From contig CAKRGM010000039.1 of NCBI GenBank assembly GCA_934330725.1, positions 1 to 21,725 of the forward strand: a DNA stretch of 21,725 nucleotides, given 5' to 3'. Below, one piece after another: positions 6,130-13,248 of this stretch (positions within the stretch are counted from its first letter, which is position 1; every line of letters begins with the position of its first letter). A program made the position numbers and the translations under genes. Source of the stretch: an uncultured Lachnospiraceae bacterium. Its GTDB lineage: Bacteria; Bacillota; Clostridia; Lachnospirales; Lachnospiraceae. The notes under the pieces are model-generated. The model was not told the origin of the DNA and searched no databases. It saw only the letters and a list, made by a program, of their open reading frames with translations.

Positions 6130-7782
6130 ATGAGTTTAAAACAGAAATGTGTAGAGTTGACAAAAAAAATGGTATCTATTCCATCTGTAAATAAAACTCC
6201 CGGAGAGCGTGCCATAGGTGAGTTTATGTATGATTACATAAGCAATATTCCATATTTTAAAGAACATCCAAATCAAGTATTAAAAGTAGAGTTAAAAGAT
6301 GATCCGCTTCACAGATATAATGTTTATGGTCTTTTGATTGGAGAAAAAAGTGATTGCCAGGATACGATTCTTTTACATGGACATATTGACACGGTTCCTA
6401 CAGAAGATTATGGAAAATTACAGCCATTTGCATATGATTGTGACAAATTGGAGCAGGAGCTTTTAAAGATAAAAGACACACTGGAACCAGGCGTCAGGGA
6501 AGATTTATTGTCTGGTGATTATATGTTTGGCCGCGGAGCTGGTGATATGAAAGGTGGTAGTGCTGTACACACAATTGTATTGGAAGAGCTCAGTAAGCAT
6601 CCTGAGGAATTGGATGGAAATATTCTTGTTTCATTAAATCCGGTAGAGGAAACTTTACATAAGGGATTTATTGATGGTATTGATACACTTATTGAATTAA
6701 AGGAAGAGTTTAATCTTAATTATCTGTTTGCTATTAATAATGATTTTATAACAAGTGCATTTGCAGGTGATGAGACGAGGTATGCTTATACAGGAAGTGT
6801 GGGAAAACTACTTCCATGTATATATGTAAGAGGAAAAGAAACACATGTTGGACAGGCGTTTGAAGGATTTGATGCGTGTCGCGTTGCAGGCGAATTAGTA
6901 AAACTGGTTAATTTAAATTGCGATATGATGGATGGCTATAATGGTGAGTATCCAGCACCGCCAATAGCACTTAAGATGATGGATCTTAAGCCTTATTATA
7001 ATGTGCAGACGCCACTTTCAAGTTTTGTTTATTTCAATTATATGGCACATAGTAAAGGTGCCGGGGAAATTCTGGAAGATTTTAAGACAGTGGCGAAAAA
7101 GGCAATGGTTACAGTATCTAATGAAATAAATAAGAATTATAAGGAGTATTGCAATAAGATTAATGTACCATTTAGTAAAATAGAGCATAAGTTAACAGTT
7201 ATGGATTATAGGGAACTATATAATATTGCTAAGAATGAATATGATGCGGATATAGATAAGTTTATAGATGAACTGGCAGAAAAAGAAGTGGCAAAGGATA
7301 TTGATGCAAGGTTAGTTTCACTTCATATAGTTGAGAAGCTCACAGATATTGCAGGAATAAAAAATCCAACGGCTGTTGTTTATTTTGCTACACCACATTG
7401 TCCACATAATACATTAAAAGATGAGATACCAGAAGAGAAGAAACTGGCAGATGAAATTGATGAGATACTTCAGGAGTTTGGTGATAAATATGGTGAAAAG
7501 ATGCAGCTTATGCATTTCTTCCCAAGTCTTACAGACAGCAGCTATTTAAAGATAGATGATAGTATTGATGACATAAAAACACTTGAAAGTAATTTCCCTA
7601 AACAGGATATATTATATCCGGTGCCTTATGAAAAGATAAGAAAACTTAATATACCGGGGATTAATTATGGAACATTTGGGCGAGATGCTCACAAATGGAC
7701 TGAAAGAGTAAAAATAAGTTATTCATTTGAAAAATTGCCAGAACTTATATTGATGACAATAAATAAATATCTTATTAAATAA
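6130..7782 (+). CDS. RocB-like M20 family metallo-hydrolase
   Basis: A 550-aa metal-dependent amidohydrolase/peptidase of clan MH, close in length and layout to RocB of bacilli. The di-metal site can be followed: LLHGHIDTVP with His85 and Asp87, GRGAGDMKGG with bridging Asp139, NPVEETLHKG with Glu173/Glu174, and a C-terminal GTFGRDAHKW with His521. TGSVGKLLPCIYVRGKETHVG marks the start of the lid domain. The start at 6130 has GAGAGGTGG just upstream; the in-frame ATG at 6097 has no such site. RocB lies in arginine-catabolism operons of bacilli and its reaction is not firmly established. No arginase, ornithine aminotransferase rocD or rocR neighbour appears here. It probably cleaves an amide bond of an amino-acid derivative or dipeptide before transamination. 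Confidence 0.82.
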   Translation: MSLKQKCVELTKKMVSIPSVNKTPGERAIGEFMYDYISNIPYFKEHPNQVLKVELKDDPLHRYNVYGLLIGEKSDCQDTILLHGHIDTVPTEDYGKLQPFAYDCDKLEQELLKIKDTLEPGVREDLLSGDYMFGRGAGDMKGGSAVHTIVLEELSKHPEELDGNILVSLNPVEETLHKGFIDGIDTLIELKEEFNLNYLFAINNDFITSAFAGDETRYAYTGSVGKLLPCIYVRGKETHVGQAFEGFDACRVAGELVKLVNLNCDMMDGYNGEYPAPPIALKMMDLKPYYNVQTPLSSFVYFNYMAHSKGAGEILEDFKTVAKKAMVTVSNEINKNYKEYCNKINVPFSKIEHKLTVMDYRELYNIAKNEYDADIDKFIDELAEKEVAKDIDARLVSLHIVEKLTDIAGIKNPTAVVYFATPHCPHNTLKDEIPEEKKLADEIDEILQEFGDKYGEKMQLMHFFPSLTDSSYLKIDDSIDDIKTLESNFPKQDILYPVPYEKIRKLNIPGINYGTFGRDAHKWTERVKISYSFEKLPELILMTINKYLIK

Positions 7783-7850
7783 AACAATTGTAAGTAACTT
7801 TTAGGTTTTGTAGTTTAATTCGTAAAGTGAATTAAGAAAGGATGAAAATT

Positions 7851-9125
7851 ATGACATTAGCAGAAAGATGTAAAAAGGTTATGCCACCTATGGCAAACAG
7901 AGTAACAGATTTAGGAATTGACCATGCAAAGGGTTGTTATATGTTTACAGATGACGGAAGGGAAATACTTGATTTTGCAAGTGGAATTGCAGTTTGTAAT
8001 CTTGGACATAATTATCAGACAGTAGTTGATGCTGCAAAAGCACAGATGGATAAGCTCGTACATAGCTGTCACAATCTTACATATTATGAAGAGTATGTTA
8101 AGCTTGCGGAAAAATTGGTTGAGATTGCAGGTGGAGACAGAATGTGTTATTTCTCTAATTCTGGAGCTGAAGCAAATGATGGTGCTATTAAGCTTGCCAA
8201 GTATGTTACAAACAGACCAGGAGTAATTGCATTTAAGGGATCTTTCCATGGACGTACACATATGGCTGCAACACTTACAGCTTCTAATTCAAAGTATAGA
8301 AAGCATCTGGCATCAGGCCTTTGCCCAAATGTATTTCATTTGGATTATCCATATCTGTTACATACACCATATCCATATGATGGAGAACATACACCAGAAG
8401 CATATTTTACACAGTTCGATGAATTGTTTTCAAAAATTATTGCTCCTGAAGAAGTTGCATGTATCATAATGGAGCCTGTACAGGGTGAAGGTGGATATAT
8501 TGTTCCACCTAAGGACTGGATGGTTTATGTAAGAGAACTTTGTGATAAATATGGCATAATGCTTATATATGATGAAGTTCAATCTGGATTCGGACGTACT
8601 GGAAAAATGTTTGCGCAGGAACATTTTGGCGTAAGACCTGATATTATGACATGTGCAAAAGGCATTGCAAATGGATTTCCTCTTAGTGCAATTGTAGCTA
8701 AGAAAGAAGTGATGGAGCAGTGGCCGGCTGGAGCACATGGTGGTACATTTGGAGGAAATCCGGTTGCCTGTGCAGCAGCAAATGCAACTATTAAGGAACT
8801 TGAAGGATGGGCAATTGATAATGGTGCAAAGATGGGCGACTACTTTATGACAAAGCTTAAAGCATTACAGGAAAAGTATCCTCAGTATATTGCTGAAGTA
8901 AGAGGAATTGGACTTATGATTGGAGTTGAATTCCTTGATAAGGATGGGAATCCACTTACAGAACTTACAGCTAATCTTCAGAAGAAGTGTCTGGAAAAGG
9001 ACTTATTTATACTTACATGTGGCTGCTACAAGAATGTTGTAAGATTTATTGCACCACTTATTGTTACAGAAAAAGAAATTGATAAGTGTATTGAGATAGT
9101 TGATAGTGTTTTGGCTGAATTATAA
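7851..9125 (+). CDS. Class III aminotransferase, GabT/ArgD-like
   Basis: A 424-aa PLP enzyme with a fully canonical set of motifs: NSGAEAND (103-110), FHGRT (132-136), EPVQGEGG (208-215), DEVQSGFGRTG (241-251) and the Schiff-base Lys270 in TCAKGIANG; HGGTFGGNPVACAA follows. This pattern is that of 4-aminobutyrate and acetylornithine aminotransferases. Biosynthetic ArgD is less likely because no arginine biosynthesis gene is near. The start at 7851 is chosen over the ATG at 7842 because AAAGGA at 7837-7842 overlaps the latter and is 8 nt before the former. It is the last of five close genes and would convert an omega-amino acid plus 2-oxo acid to a semialdehyde, a suitable substrate for the upstream Fe-ADH. 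Confidence 0.87.
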   Translation: MTLAERCKKVMPPMANRVTDLGIDHAKGCYMFTDDGREILDFASGIAVCNLGHNYQTVVDAAKAQMDKLVHSCHNLTYYEEYVKLAEKLVEIAGGDRMCYFSNSGAEANDGAIKLAKYVTNRPGVIAFKGSFHGRTHMAATLTASNSKYRKHLASGLCPNVFHLDYPYLLHTPYPYDGEHTPEAYFTQFDELFSKIIAPEEVACIIMEPVQGEGGYIVPPKDWMVYVRELCDKYGIMLIYDEVQSGFGRTGKMFAQEHFGVRPDIMTCAKGIANGFPLSAIVAKKEVMEQWPAGAHGGTFGGNPVACAAANATIKELEGWAIDNGAKMGDYFMTKLKALQEKYPQYIAEVRGIGLMIGVEFLDKDGNPLTELTANLQKKCLEKDLFILTCGCYKNVVRFIAPLIVTEKEIDKCIEIVDSVLAEL

Positions 9126-9134
9126 TAAAAAAAG

Positions 9135-9173
9135 AAGTTCATTTTTTACAATTATATAATAAATATGCATGGT
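9135..9173 (+). promoter_or_regulatory. 19-nt shared element and putative promoter before the third aminotransferase
   Basis: AAGTTCATTTTTTACAATT (9135-9153) is identical to 15869-15887. Within it TTTACA (9145-9150) could be a -35 box, with CATGGT (9168-9173) 17 nt later as a weak -10. Transcription would start near 9180, just before a hairpin. The -10 is poor on its own; the support comes from the repeated layout elsewhere in the window. Confidence 0.4.
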
Positions 9174-9198
9174 AGTATAAATATATCGTAAGAAAACG

Positions 9199-9239
9199 AA
9201 GGCGTTTTGACAAAGAGAAATAGTCAAGACGCCTTTTTT
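9199..9239 (+). terminator. Terminator-like hairpin next to the ribosome site, probable attenuator
   Basis: AAGGCGTTTTGAC (9199-9211) pairs with GTCAAGACGCCTT (9223-9235): 13 bp with one G-U, an 11-nt A-rich loop, then TTTTTT to 9239. The ribosome site of the next gene begins at 9252, about 12 nt on, so no promoter fits between them. Any transcript of that gene must pass through this hairpin. A small upstream stem TCGT/ACGA (9186-9189 with 9196-9199) touches its base. As a terminator for the upstream operon it is also well placed. Confidence 0.75.
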
Positions 9240-9265
9240 GTTTAAATAAAAAGGAGGAAAATATG

Positions 9266-10585
9266 ATGACAAGTAATGAAATCATTGAAGATTCTAAAAA
9301 GTATACAATGTTTACATGGGTTGCACAGGATAATTTCAAGCCATTGTGCATAGAAAAAGCCGACGGTATTTATATGTGGGATTATGAAGGAAAAAGATAT
9401 ACCGATATATGCTCACAGCTTGTTAATGTGAATATTGGTTTTAACAATCAGGCAGTTATAAAAGCCATTCAGGATCAGGCAGCAGCTTTACCATATATTG
9501 CACCAAAGCATACATATGATAAGCGTGCTGAATTAGGAAAAATTCTTATTGAAGAAATTGCACCTAAGAATATGTCAAAGGTATTGTTTACATTAGGTGG
9601 AGCTGATTCAAATGAGTATGCAATCAGACTTGCAAAAGCATTTACAGGGAAGGATAAGATATTTTCAAAATATGAATCATATCATGGTTCAACATATGGC
9701 TCAGCAAATCTGACAGGTGAAGCAGAAAGATCATCACCATTCCCAACTATTCCTGGCTTTATTAAATTTGCTGCTCCACATTTATATACATATGATATTA
9801 AATTTGACTCAGAGGAAGAAGCAACAGAACATTTTCTTAACAGACTTGAGTATCAGATTAAAATGGAAGGTGCTGATAGCATAGCAGCATTATTTATCGA
9901 ATCTGTAACAGGAAGTAATGGTGTTTATCTTTATCCAAAGGGATATCTTAAAGGCGTCAGAGCATTGTGTGATAAATATAATATTGTTATGGTATGCGAT
10001 GAAGTTATGGCAGGTTTCTTAAGATGTGGAGATTGGTTTGCTTGTCAGTTAGAAGGAGTTGAGCCTGATATTATAACTTTTGCTAAGGGCGTTAACAGTG
10101 GTTATGCTCCTCTTGGAGGTGTTATCATAAGTGAAAAAATAGCAAAATTCTTTGATACACATTCACTTCCAAGTGGACTTACATATAATTCACATTCTTT
10201 AGGTGTTGCAGCAGCTATTGCATGTATACGTGAATATCAGAGATTGGATATTAAAGGAAAAGTTAATTCACAGGCTCCTTTATTTGGAAAGTATATGGAG
10301 GACTTAAAGGCAAAACATCCTTCAATTGGAGATGTTAGATATATAGGAATTTATGGAGCAATAGAATTCTCTCAGCCAGGAACAAATAAACAGTTAGCTA
10401 CGACAAAAGATGGTAAACCATTCCTTGGCGCATTGATTCAGACTCTTTATAAGTATGGACTTGCTACTTTTGGACATGGCAGTTCAATTATGGTTGCACC
10501 AGCACTTATTATTACTGATGATGAGATGAAAGAAATGTTTGAAACATTAGATAAAGCTCTTAGCTGGGCTGATGAACAGATATAA
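9266..10585 (+). CDS. Class III aminotransferase, taurine/omega-amino acid type
   Basis: A 439-aa PLP enzyme of the class III family, clearly different from the other two in this window. Schiff-base Lys274 lies in TFAKGVNSGYAPLGG, Asp245 in VCDEVMAGFLRCGDWFA, and the cup motif is TLGGADSNEYAI (109-120). The N-terminal FTWVAQ, FSKYESYHGSTYGSANLTGEAER (133-155) and IESVTGSNGVYLYP (211-224) blocks are typical of taurine-, beta-alanine- and similar omega-aminotransferases using pyruvate or 2-oxoglutarate. GGAGG at 9253-9257 is 8 nt from the ATG at 9266 and 5 nt from the one at 9263, so 9266 is preferred, though either gives the same enzyme. No terminator separates it from the ABC lipoprotein gene, 64 nt downstream, suggesting that uptake and transamination are co-expressed. 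Confidence 0.85.
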   Translation: MTSNEIIEDSKKYTMFTWVAQDNFKPLCIEKADGIYMWDYEGKRYTDICSQLVNVNIGFNNQAVIKAIQDQAAALPYIAPKHTYDKRAELGKILIEEIAPKNMSKVLFTLGGADSNEYAIRLAKAFTGKDKIFSKYESYHGSTYGSANLTGEAERSSPFPTIPGFIKFAAPHLYTYDIKFDSEEEATEHFLNRLEYQIKMEGADSIAALFIESVTGSNGVYLYPKGYLKGVRALCDKYNIVMVCDEVMAGFLRCGDWFACQLEGVEPDIITFAKGVNSGYAPLGGVIISEKIAKFFDTHSLPSGLTYNSHSLGVAAAIACIREYQRLDIKGKVNSQAPLFGKYMEDLKAKHPSIGDVRYIGIYGAIEFSQPGTNKQLATTKDGKPFLGALIQTLYKYGLATFGHGSSIMVAPALIITDDEMKEMFETLDKALSWADEQI

Positions 10586-10605
10586 TATTAAATAAAATTT
10601 AATAT
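10585..10605 (+). repeat. Perfect 9-bp inverted repeat overlapping a stop codon
   Basis: ATATTAAAT (10585-10593) and ATTTAATAT (10597-10605) are exact reverse complements around AAA. The repeat begins on the last base of the aminotransferase stop codon and lies 45 bp before the lipoprotein gene. It is made only of A and T, so it would be a weak RNA hairpin. An operator or processing site is possible, and chance in AT-rich DNA cannot be ruled out. Confidence 0.35.
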
Positions 10606-10649
10606 ATCATTCTGAAGAAATAGTATTCCGAAAAAAGGGAGGAAAGCTT

Positions 10650-12242
10650 ATGAGAAAAAACAAATTATTAAGAAAAATGACAGCTCTTATACTTGCAGTT
10701 ATGACAACAGCCTCTTTAGCAGCATGCGGTGGTGGCTCAGGATCAGATAGTGGATCTGAACAATTAAAAGATACGATTAATGTTTCGTATAATGCACAGC
10801 CTTCGACATTTGATCCACATATAACTGGAGCTACAGCAACTGCTGAAATTGATAGACTTGTATTTGAAAGGTTATTTGAACTCGATGATAAAGGTGTTCC
10901 TCATCCACAGTTAGCAGAAAGTTATACTGTAAGCGAAGATAATAAGGAATGGACATTTAAATTAAGACAGGGAGTTAAGTTCCACAATGGAGAGGAAATG
11001 AAAGCTGATGATGTTGTTGCATCACTTAACAGATGGCTTTCAAAAAGTGCTATTGCAGCAAAAGCAATCCAGACAAATAATGAACAGTTCGAAAAAGTTG
11101 ATGATTATACAGTAAAAATTAGTCTTGAAAATCCATGTATAATGATGACATACATTCTTGCTAATTTTGCACAGGCAGCTTATATTATGCCGGCATCAGT
11201 TATTGAGGCCGCCGGTTCAAATAATATTTCAGCAGATCAGCTTATAGGAACAAGTTCACTTAAGTTTGCTGAGTGGTCAGTTGATAACTATGTAAAACTT
11301 GAAAAATTTGATGATTATAAGCCTTTTACTTCTGAAAGCAGCGGATCATATGGTGACAGATCAGTTAATTTCAAAACAGCAATGATTTACTTTATAACAG
11401 ATACTACAACAAGATTAAATGGTCTTCAGACAGGAGAGTATGATATATCAGCTAGTATTGCATATTCAGATGTTGACAGATTAAAGACAATGGATGGCGT
11501 TAGCATGTATACATCAATGTTTAATGGTTTAACAATTACAATGAATAAATCAAAGGATTCAAGACTCAGCGATCCTAAGTGGAGACAGGTTATTTCATAT
11601 GCTGTTAACCTTAATGATATTATGGAAGGTTCTATTCCAACAGTTTCAGGTTATAAGGCATATGAAGCTAATGCAGGATATTTCGCTAAGGATTCAGACT
11701 GGTACACCGACCTTGAACAGGCATCTAAGCAGGATACAGAAAAGGCTAAGCAGTTACTTAAGGAACTTAATTATGATGGAACACCACTTGTAATGATGAC
11801 AACTGAAGCATATCCTGAATTCTACAATGCCTGCCTTATTATGAAACAGGAACTTGAGGCAGTTGGTGTTAATGTAACACTTAATGTATATGACTGGGGT
11901 ACAATGCTTACAAAGCTTGCACAGACAGATGCTTATGATTTATATCCTATGAATTATCCACTTGATGATAACCCTGCAAGCATCAACTATATCAGAAAGG
12001 CAAATGCTTCTGGATTTACAAATGATGCTCAGCTTGATTCATATATAAAGGAAATGAATGCAAAGGCAACAGTAGAAGAGGCACAGAGTTTCTGGAAAGA
12101 TACTATTCAGCCATATTGTCAGGAAGAAACATTTATTATTAACCTAGGTGATTATGATTACATATATGGTGCGTCAGATAAAGTTACAGGATTTACTCCT
12201 TATTATGGATTAAGATTATGGGGTGTAAAAGTAGCACAATAA
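10650..12242 (+). CDS. Peptide-type ABC transporter substrate-binding lipoprotein (SBP family 5)
   Basis: A 530-aa extracellular solute-binding protein of the DppA/OppA/NikA family. The signal peptide MRKNKLLRKMTALILAVMTTASLAAC ends in the lipobox LAAC, with Cys26 as lipidation site, followed by a Gly/Ser linker. Family blocks: SYNAQPSTFDPHITGATAT, the entry LAESYTVSEDNKEWTFKLRQGVKFHNGEEMKADDVVASL, and a C-terminal lobe ending GLRLWGVKVAQ. GGGAGG at 10637-10642 is 7 nt before the ATG. The matching permeases and ATPases start 3.8 kb downstream at 16055. Members bind di- and oligopeptides, nickel chelates, opines, or glutathione. Ligand cannot be read from sequence, but the amidohydrolases and aminotransferases around it point to an amidated or peptide-linked amino compound. 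Confidence 0.93.
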   Translation: MRKNKLLRKMTALILAVMTTASLAACGGGSGSDSGSEQLKDTINVSYNAQPSTFDPHITGATATAEIDRLVFERLFELDDKGVPHPQLAESYTVSEDNKEWTFKLRQGVKFHNGEEMKADDVVASLNRWLSKSAIAAKAIQTNNEQFEKVDDYTVKISLENPCIMMTYILANFAQAAYIMPASVIEAAGSNNISADQLIGTSSLKFAEWSVDNYVKLEKFDDYKPFTSESSGSYGDRSVNFKTAMIYFITDTTTRLNGLQTGEYDISASIAYSDVDRLKTMDGVSMYTSMFNGLTITMNKSKDSRLSDPKWRQVISYAVNLNDIMEGSIPTVSGYKAYEANAGYFAKDSDWYTDLEQASKQDTEKAKQLLKELNYDGTPLVMMTTEAYPEFYNACLIMKQELEAVGVNVTLNVYDWGTMLTKLAQTDAYDLYPMNYPLDDNPASINYIRKANASGFTNDAQLDSYIKEMNAKATVEEAQSFWKDTIQPYCQEETFIINLGDYDYIYGASDKVTGFTPYYGLRLWGVKVAQ

Positions 12243-12269
12243 TAATGCAAAGATACAGTACAAATTATA

Positions 12270-12337
12270 ATACTATAGTATAAGTTTGCTGGTGTGCAAA
12301 GATGCACTTAACTATAGTTAAGAAAGTAAATACTTTC
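12270..12337 (+). repeat. Cluster of palindromes after the lipoprotein gene
   Basis: Four dyads follow one another in 68 bp: ATACTATAGTAT (12270-12281), GTGCA-aaga-TGCAC (12294-12307), the perfect 16-mer CTTAACTATAGTTAAG (12307-12322), and GAAAGTA-aa-TACTTTC (12322-12337). The first and third share the core ACTATAGT, centred 39 bp apart. They precede the terminator. They could be operators for the downstream genes, an RNA structure protecting the 3' end of a highly expressed lipoprotein mRNA, or both. Confidence 0.5.
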
Positions 12338-12344
12338 ATAACCT

Positions 12345-12380
12345 GGGGCAGGACTTTAAAAGTTCTGCCCCTATTCTTTT
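12345..12380 (+). terminator. Rho-independent terminator after the lipoprotein gene
   Basis: GGGGCAGGACT (12345-12355) pairs with AGTTCTGCCCC (12361-12371), 11 bp with one G-U pair around TTAAA, followed by TATTCTTTTATTT. It lies about 100 nt after the lipoprotein stop and ends that transcript. Downstream, TTGTAG (12413-12418) and TATATA (12434-12439) are a possible but poorly spaced (15 bp) promoter for the next gene. Confidence 0.85.
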
Positions 12381-12474
12381 ATTTAATAGAAGTTCTGTTA
12401 AAACAAAGTAAATTGTAGTAATGAATGTAGGGCTATATAGGAACATTCTGGTTATAAAAGAAAGGGGAACTGTT

Positions 12475-13248
12475 ATGGGAGAGTCTGAAATAAGAAACAT
12501 GATTGAGATATGGAGACCTAAGAGTGCTTTATATAGTCCAATTGTGGTTGAGTTATGTAATATAGAAAATAATATATTGGAACATAGAAAACATACTGGG
12601 AATCAATTGGTTGGGAATTTGCCTATAACGTTTGTTTCAGTTTGTATTGGTAATGATAGTAGTAGTGCTATAGATAAAATATTAGATGCTTTATATTGGA
12701 TAAAAAGTAATTCAAAATTTTTAAAGGGTAATTCAAATAATATTACAATTATTGGTAGTGCAGATTTAGAGAAAAGCATAATTGAATTATTATGCTGTCA
12801 GCAGGTGAATAATATTGTAAATAAAGTTATATTACCATGTGCCAGTAATTATATTAACAAAGAGATAGTTGAAAGGATTGGAAATTACAATGGGTCTATA
12901 ATTATTGGTGGAAATAAAATTCAATATGCAAATTACGTTCTTACTAATAAAGTGGTGCAGGCAGGAGGAAAAGTGTGGGAATATAGTTTTGATTATATGC
13001 CATATGTTAAAGGCCTTGATTATTTATTATTGTGGAATGAAGCAGATAAGAGTGACGTGGCTGGTAAAGAAGAGTTAATTAGAACATGTCCTATGGGAAT
13101 GACTATTTTTAATATTTATATTAACTACATTATACATGGAGATCCTAATGGGACCAGTGGTCAGAAATGGCATTATATTGATGAAAAACATCAGGATTTA
13201 CTACATATAAATGTTGTTAATTATATAGGAGTACGAGGTGGATTATAA
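12475..13248 (+). CDS. Unrecognised protein, possibly Rossmann-like
   Basis: A 257-aa soluble protein that I do not recognise. The ATG at 12475 follows AAAGGGGAA; the in-frame ATG at 12421 lacks a ribosome site and is rejected. No signal peptide or membrane segment is evident. A strand-turn-helix, NITIIGSADLEKSIIELL, near the middle could be a Rossmann-type nucleotide-binding start, and the tail PMGMTIFNIYINYIIHGDPN faintly recalls the C-terminal helix of shikimate dehydrogenases. Both are weak impressions, and a canonical GxGxxG is absent. The stop overlaps the next start by one base (TAATG), so it is translationally coupled to the amidohydrolase, and a shared task is likely. It uses many more Asn, Ile and AT-ending codons than the enzyme genes around it, which may mean loose selection or separate origin. 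Confidence 0.75.
   Translation: MGESEIRNMIEIWRPKSALYSPIVVELCNIENNILEHRKHTGNQLVGNLPITFVSVCIGNDSSSAIDKILDALYWIKSNSKFLKGNSNNITIIGSADLEKSIIELLCCQQVNNIVNKVILPCASNYINKEIVERIGNYNGSIIIGGNKIQYANYVLTNKVVQAGGKVWEYSFDYMPYVKGLDYLLLWNEADKSDVAGKEELIRTCPMGMTIFNIYINYIIHGDPNGTSGQKWHYIDEKHQDLLHINVVNYIGVRGGL

Noticed and set aside
9207..9240. TTGACA at 9207-9212 as a -35 box for the third aminotransferase
   Set aside because: At 16-18 bp downstream there is only GACGCCTTTT, nothing like a -10 box; the hexamer is part of the terminator stem.
9126..9262. T-box or known riboswitch in the leaders at 9126-9262 and 15871-16054
   Set aside because: No T-box TGGNACCGCG-type sequence or other conserved core (lysine, glycine, SAM, TPP) could be found.
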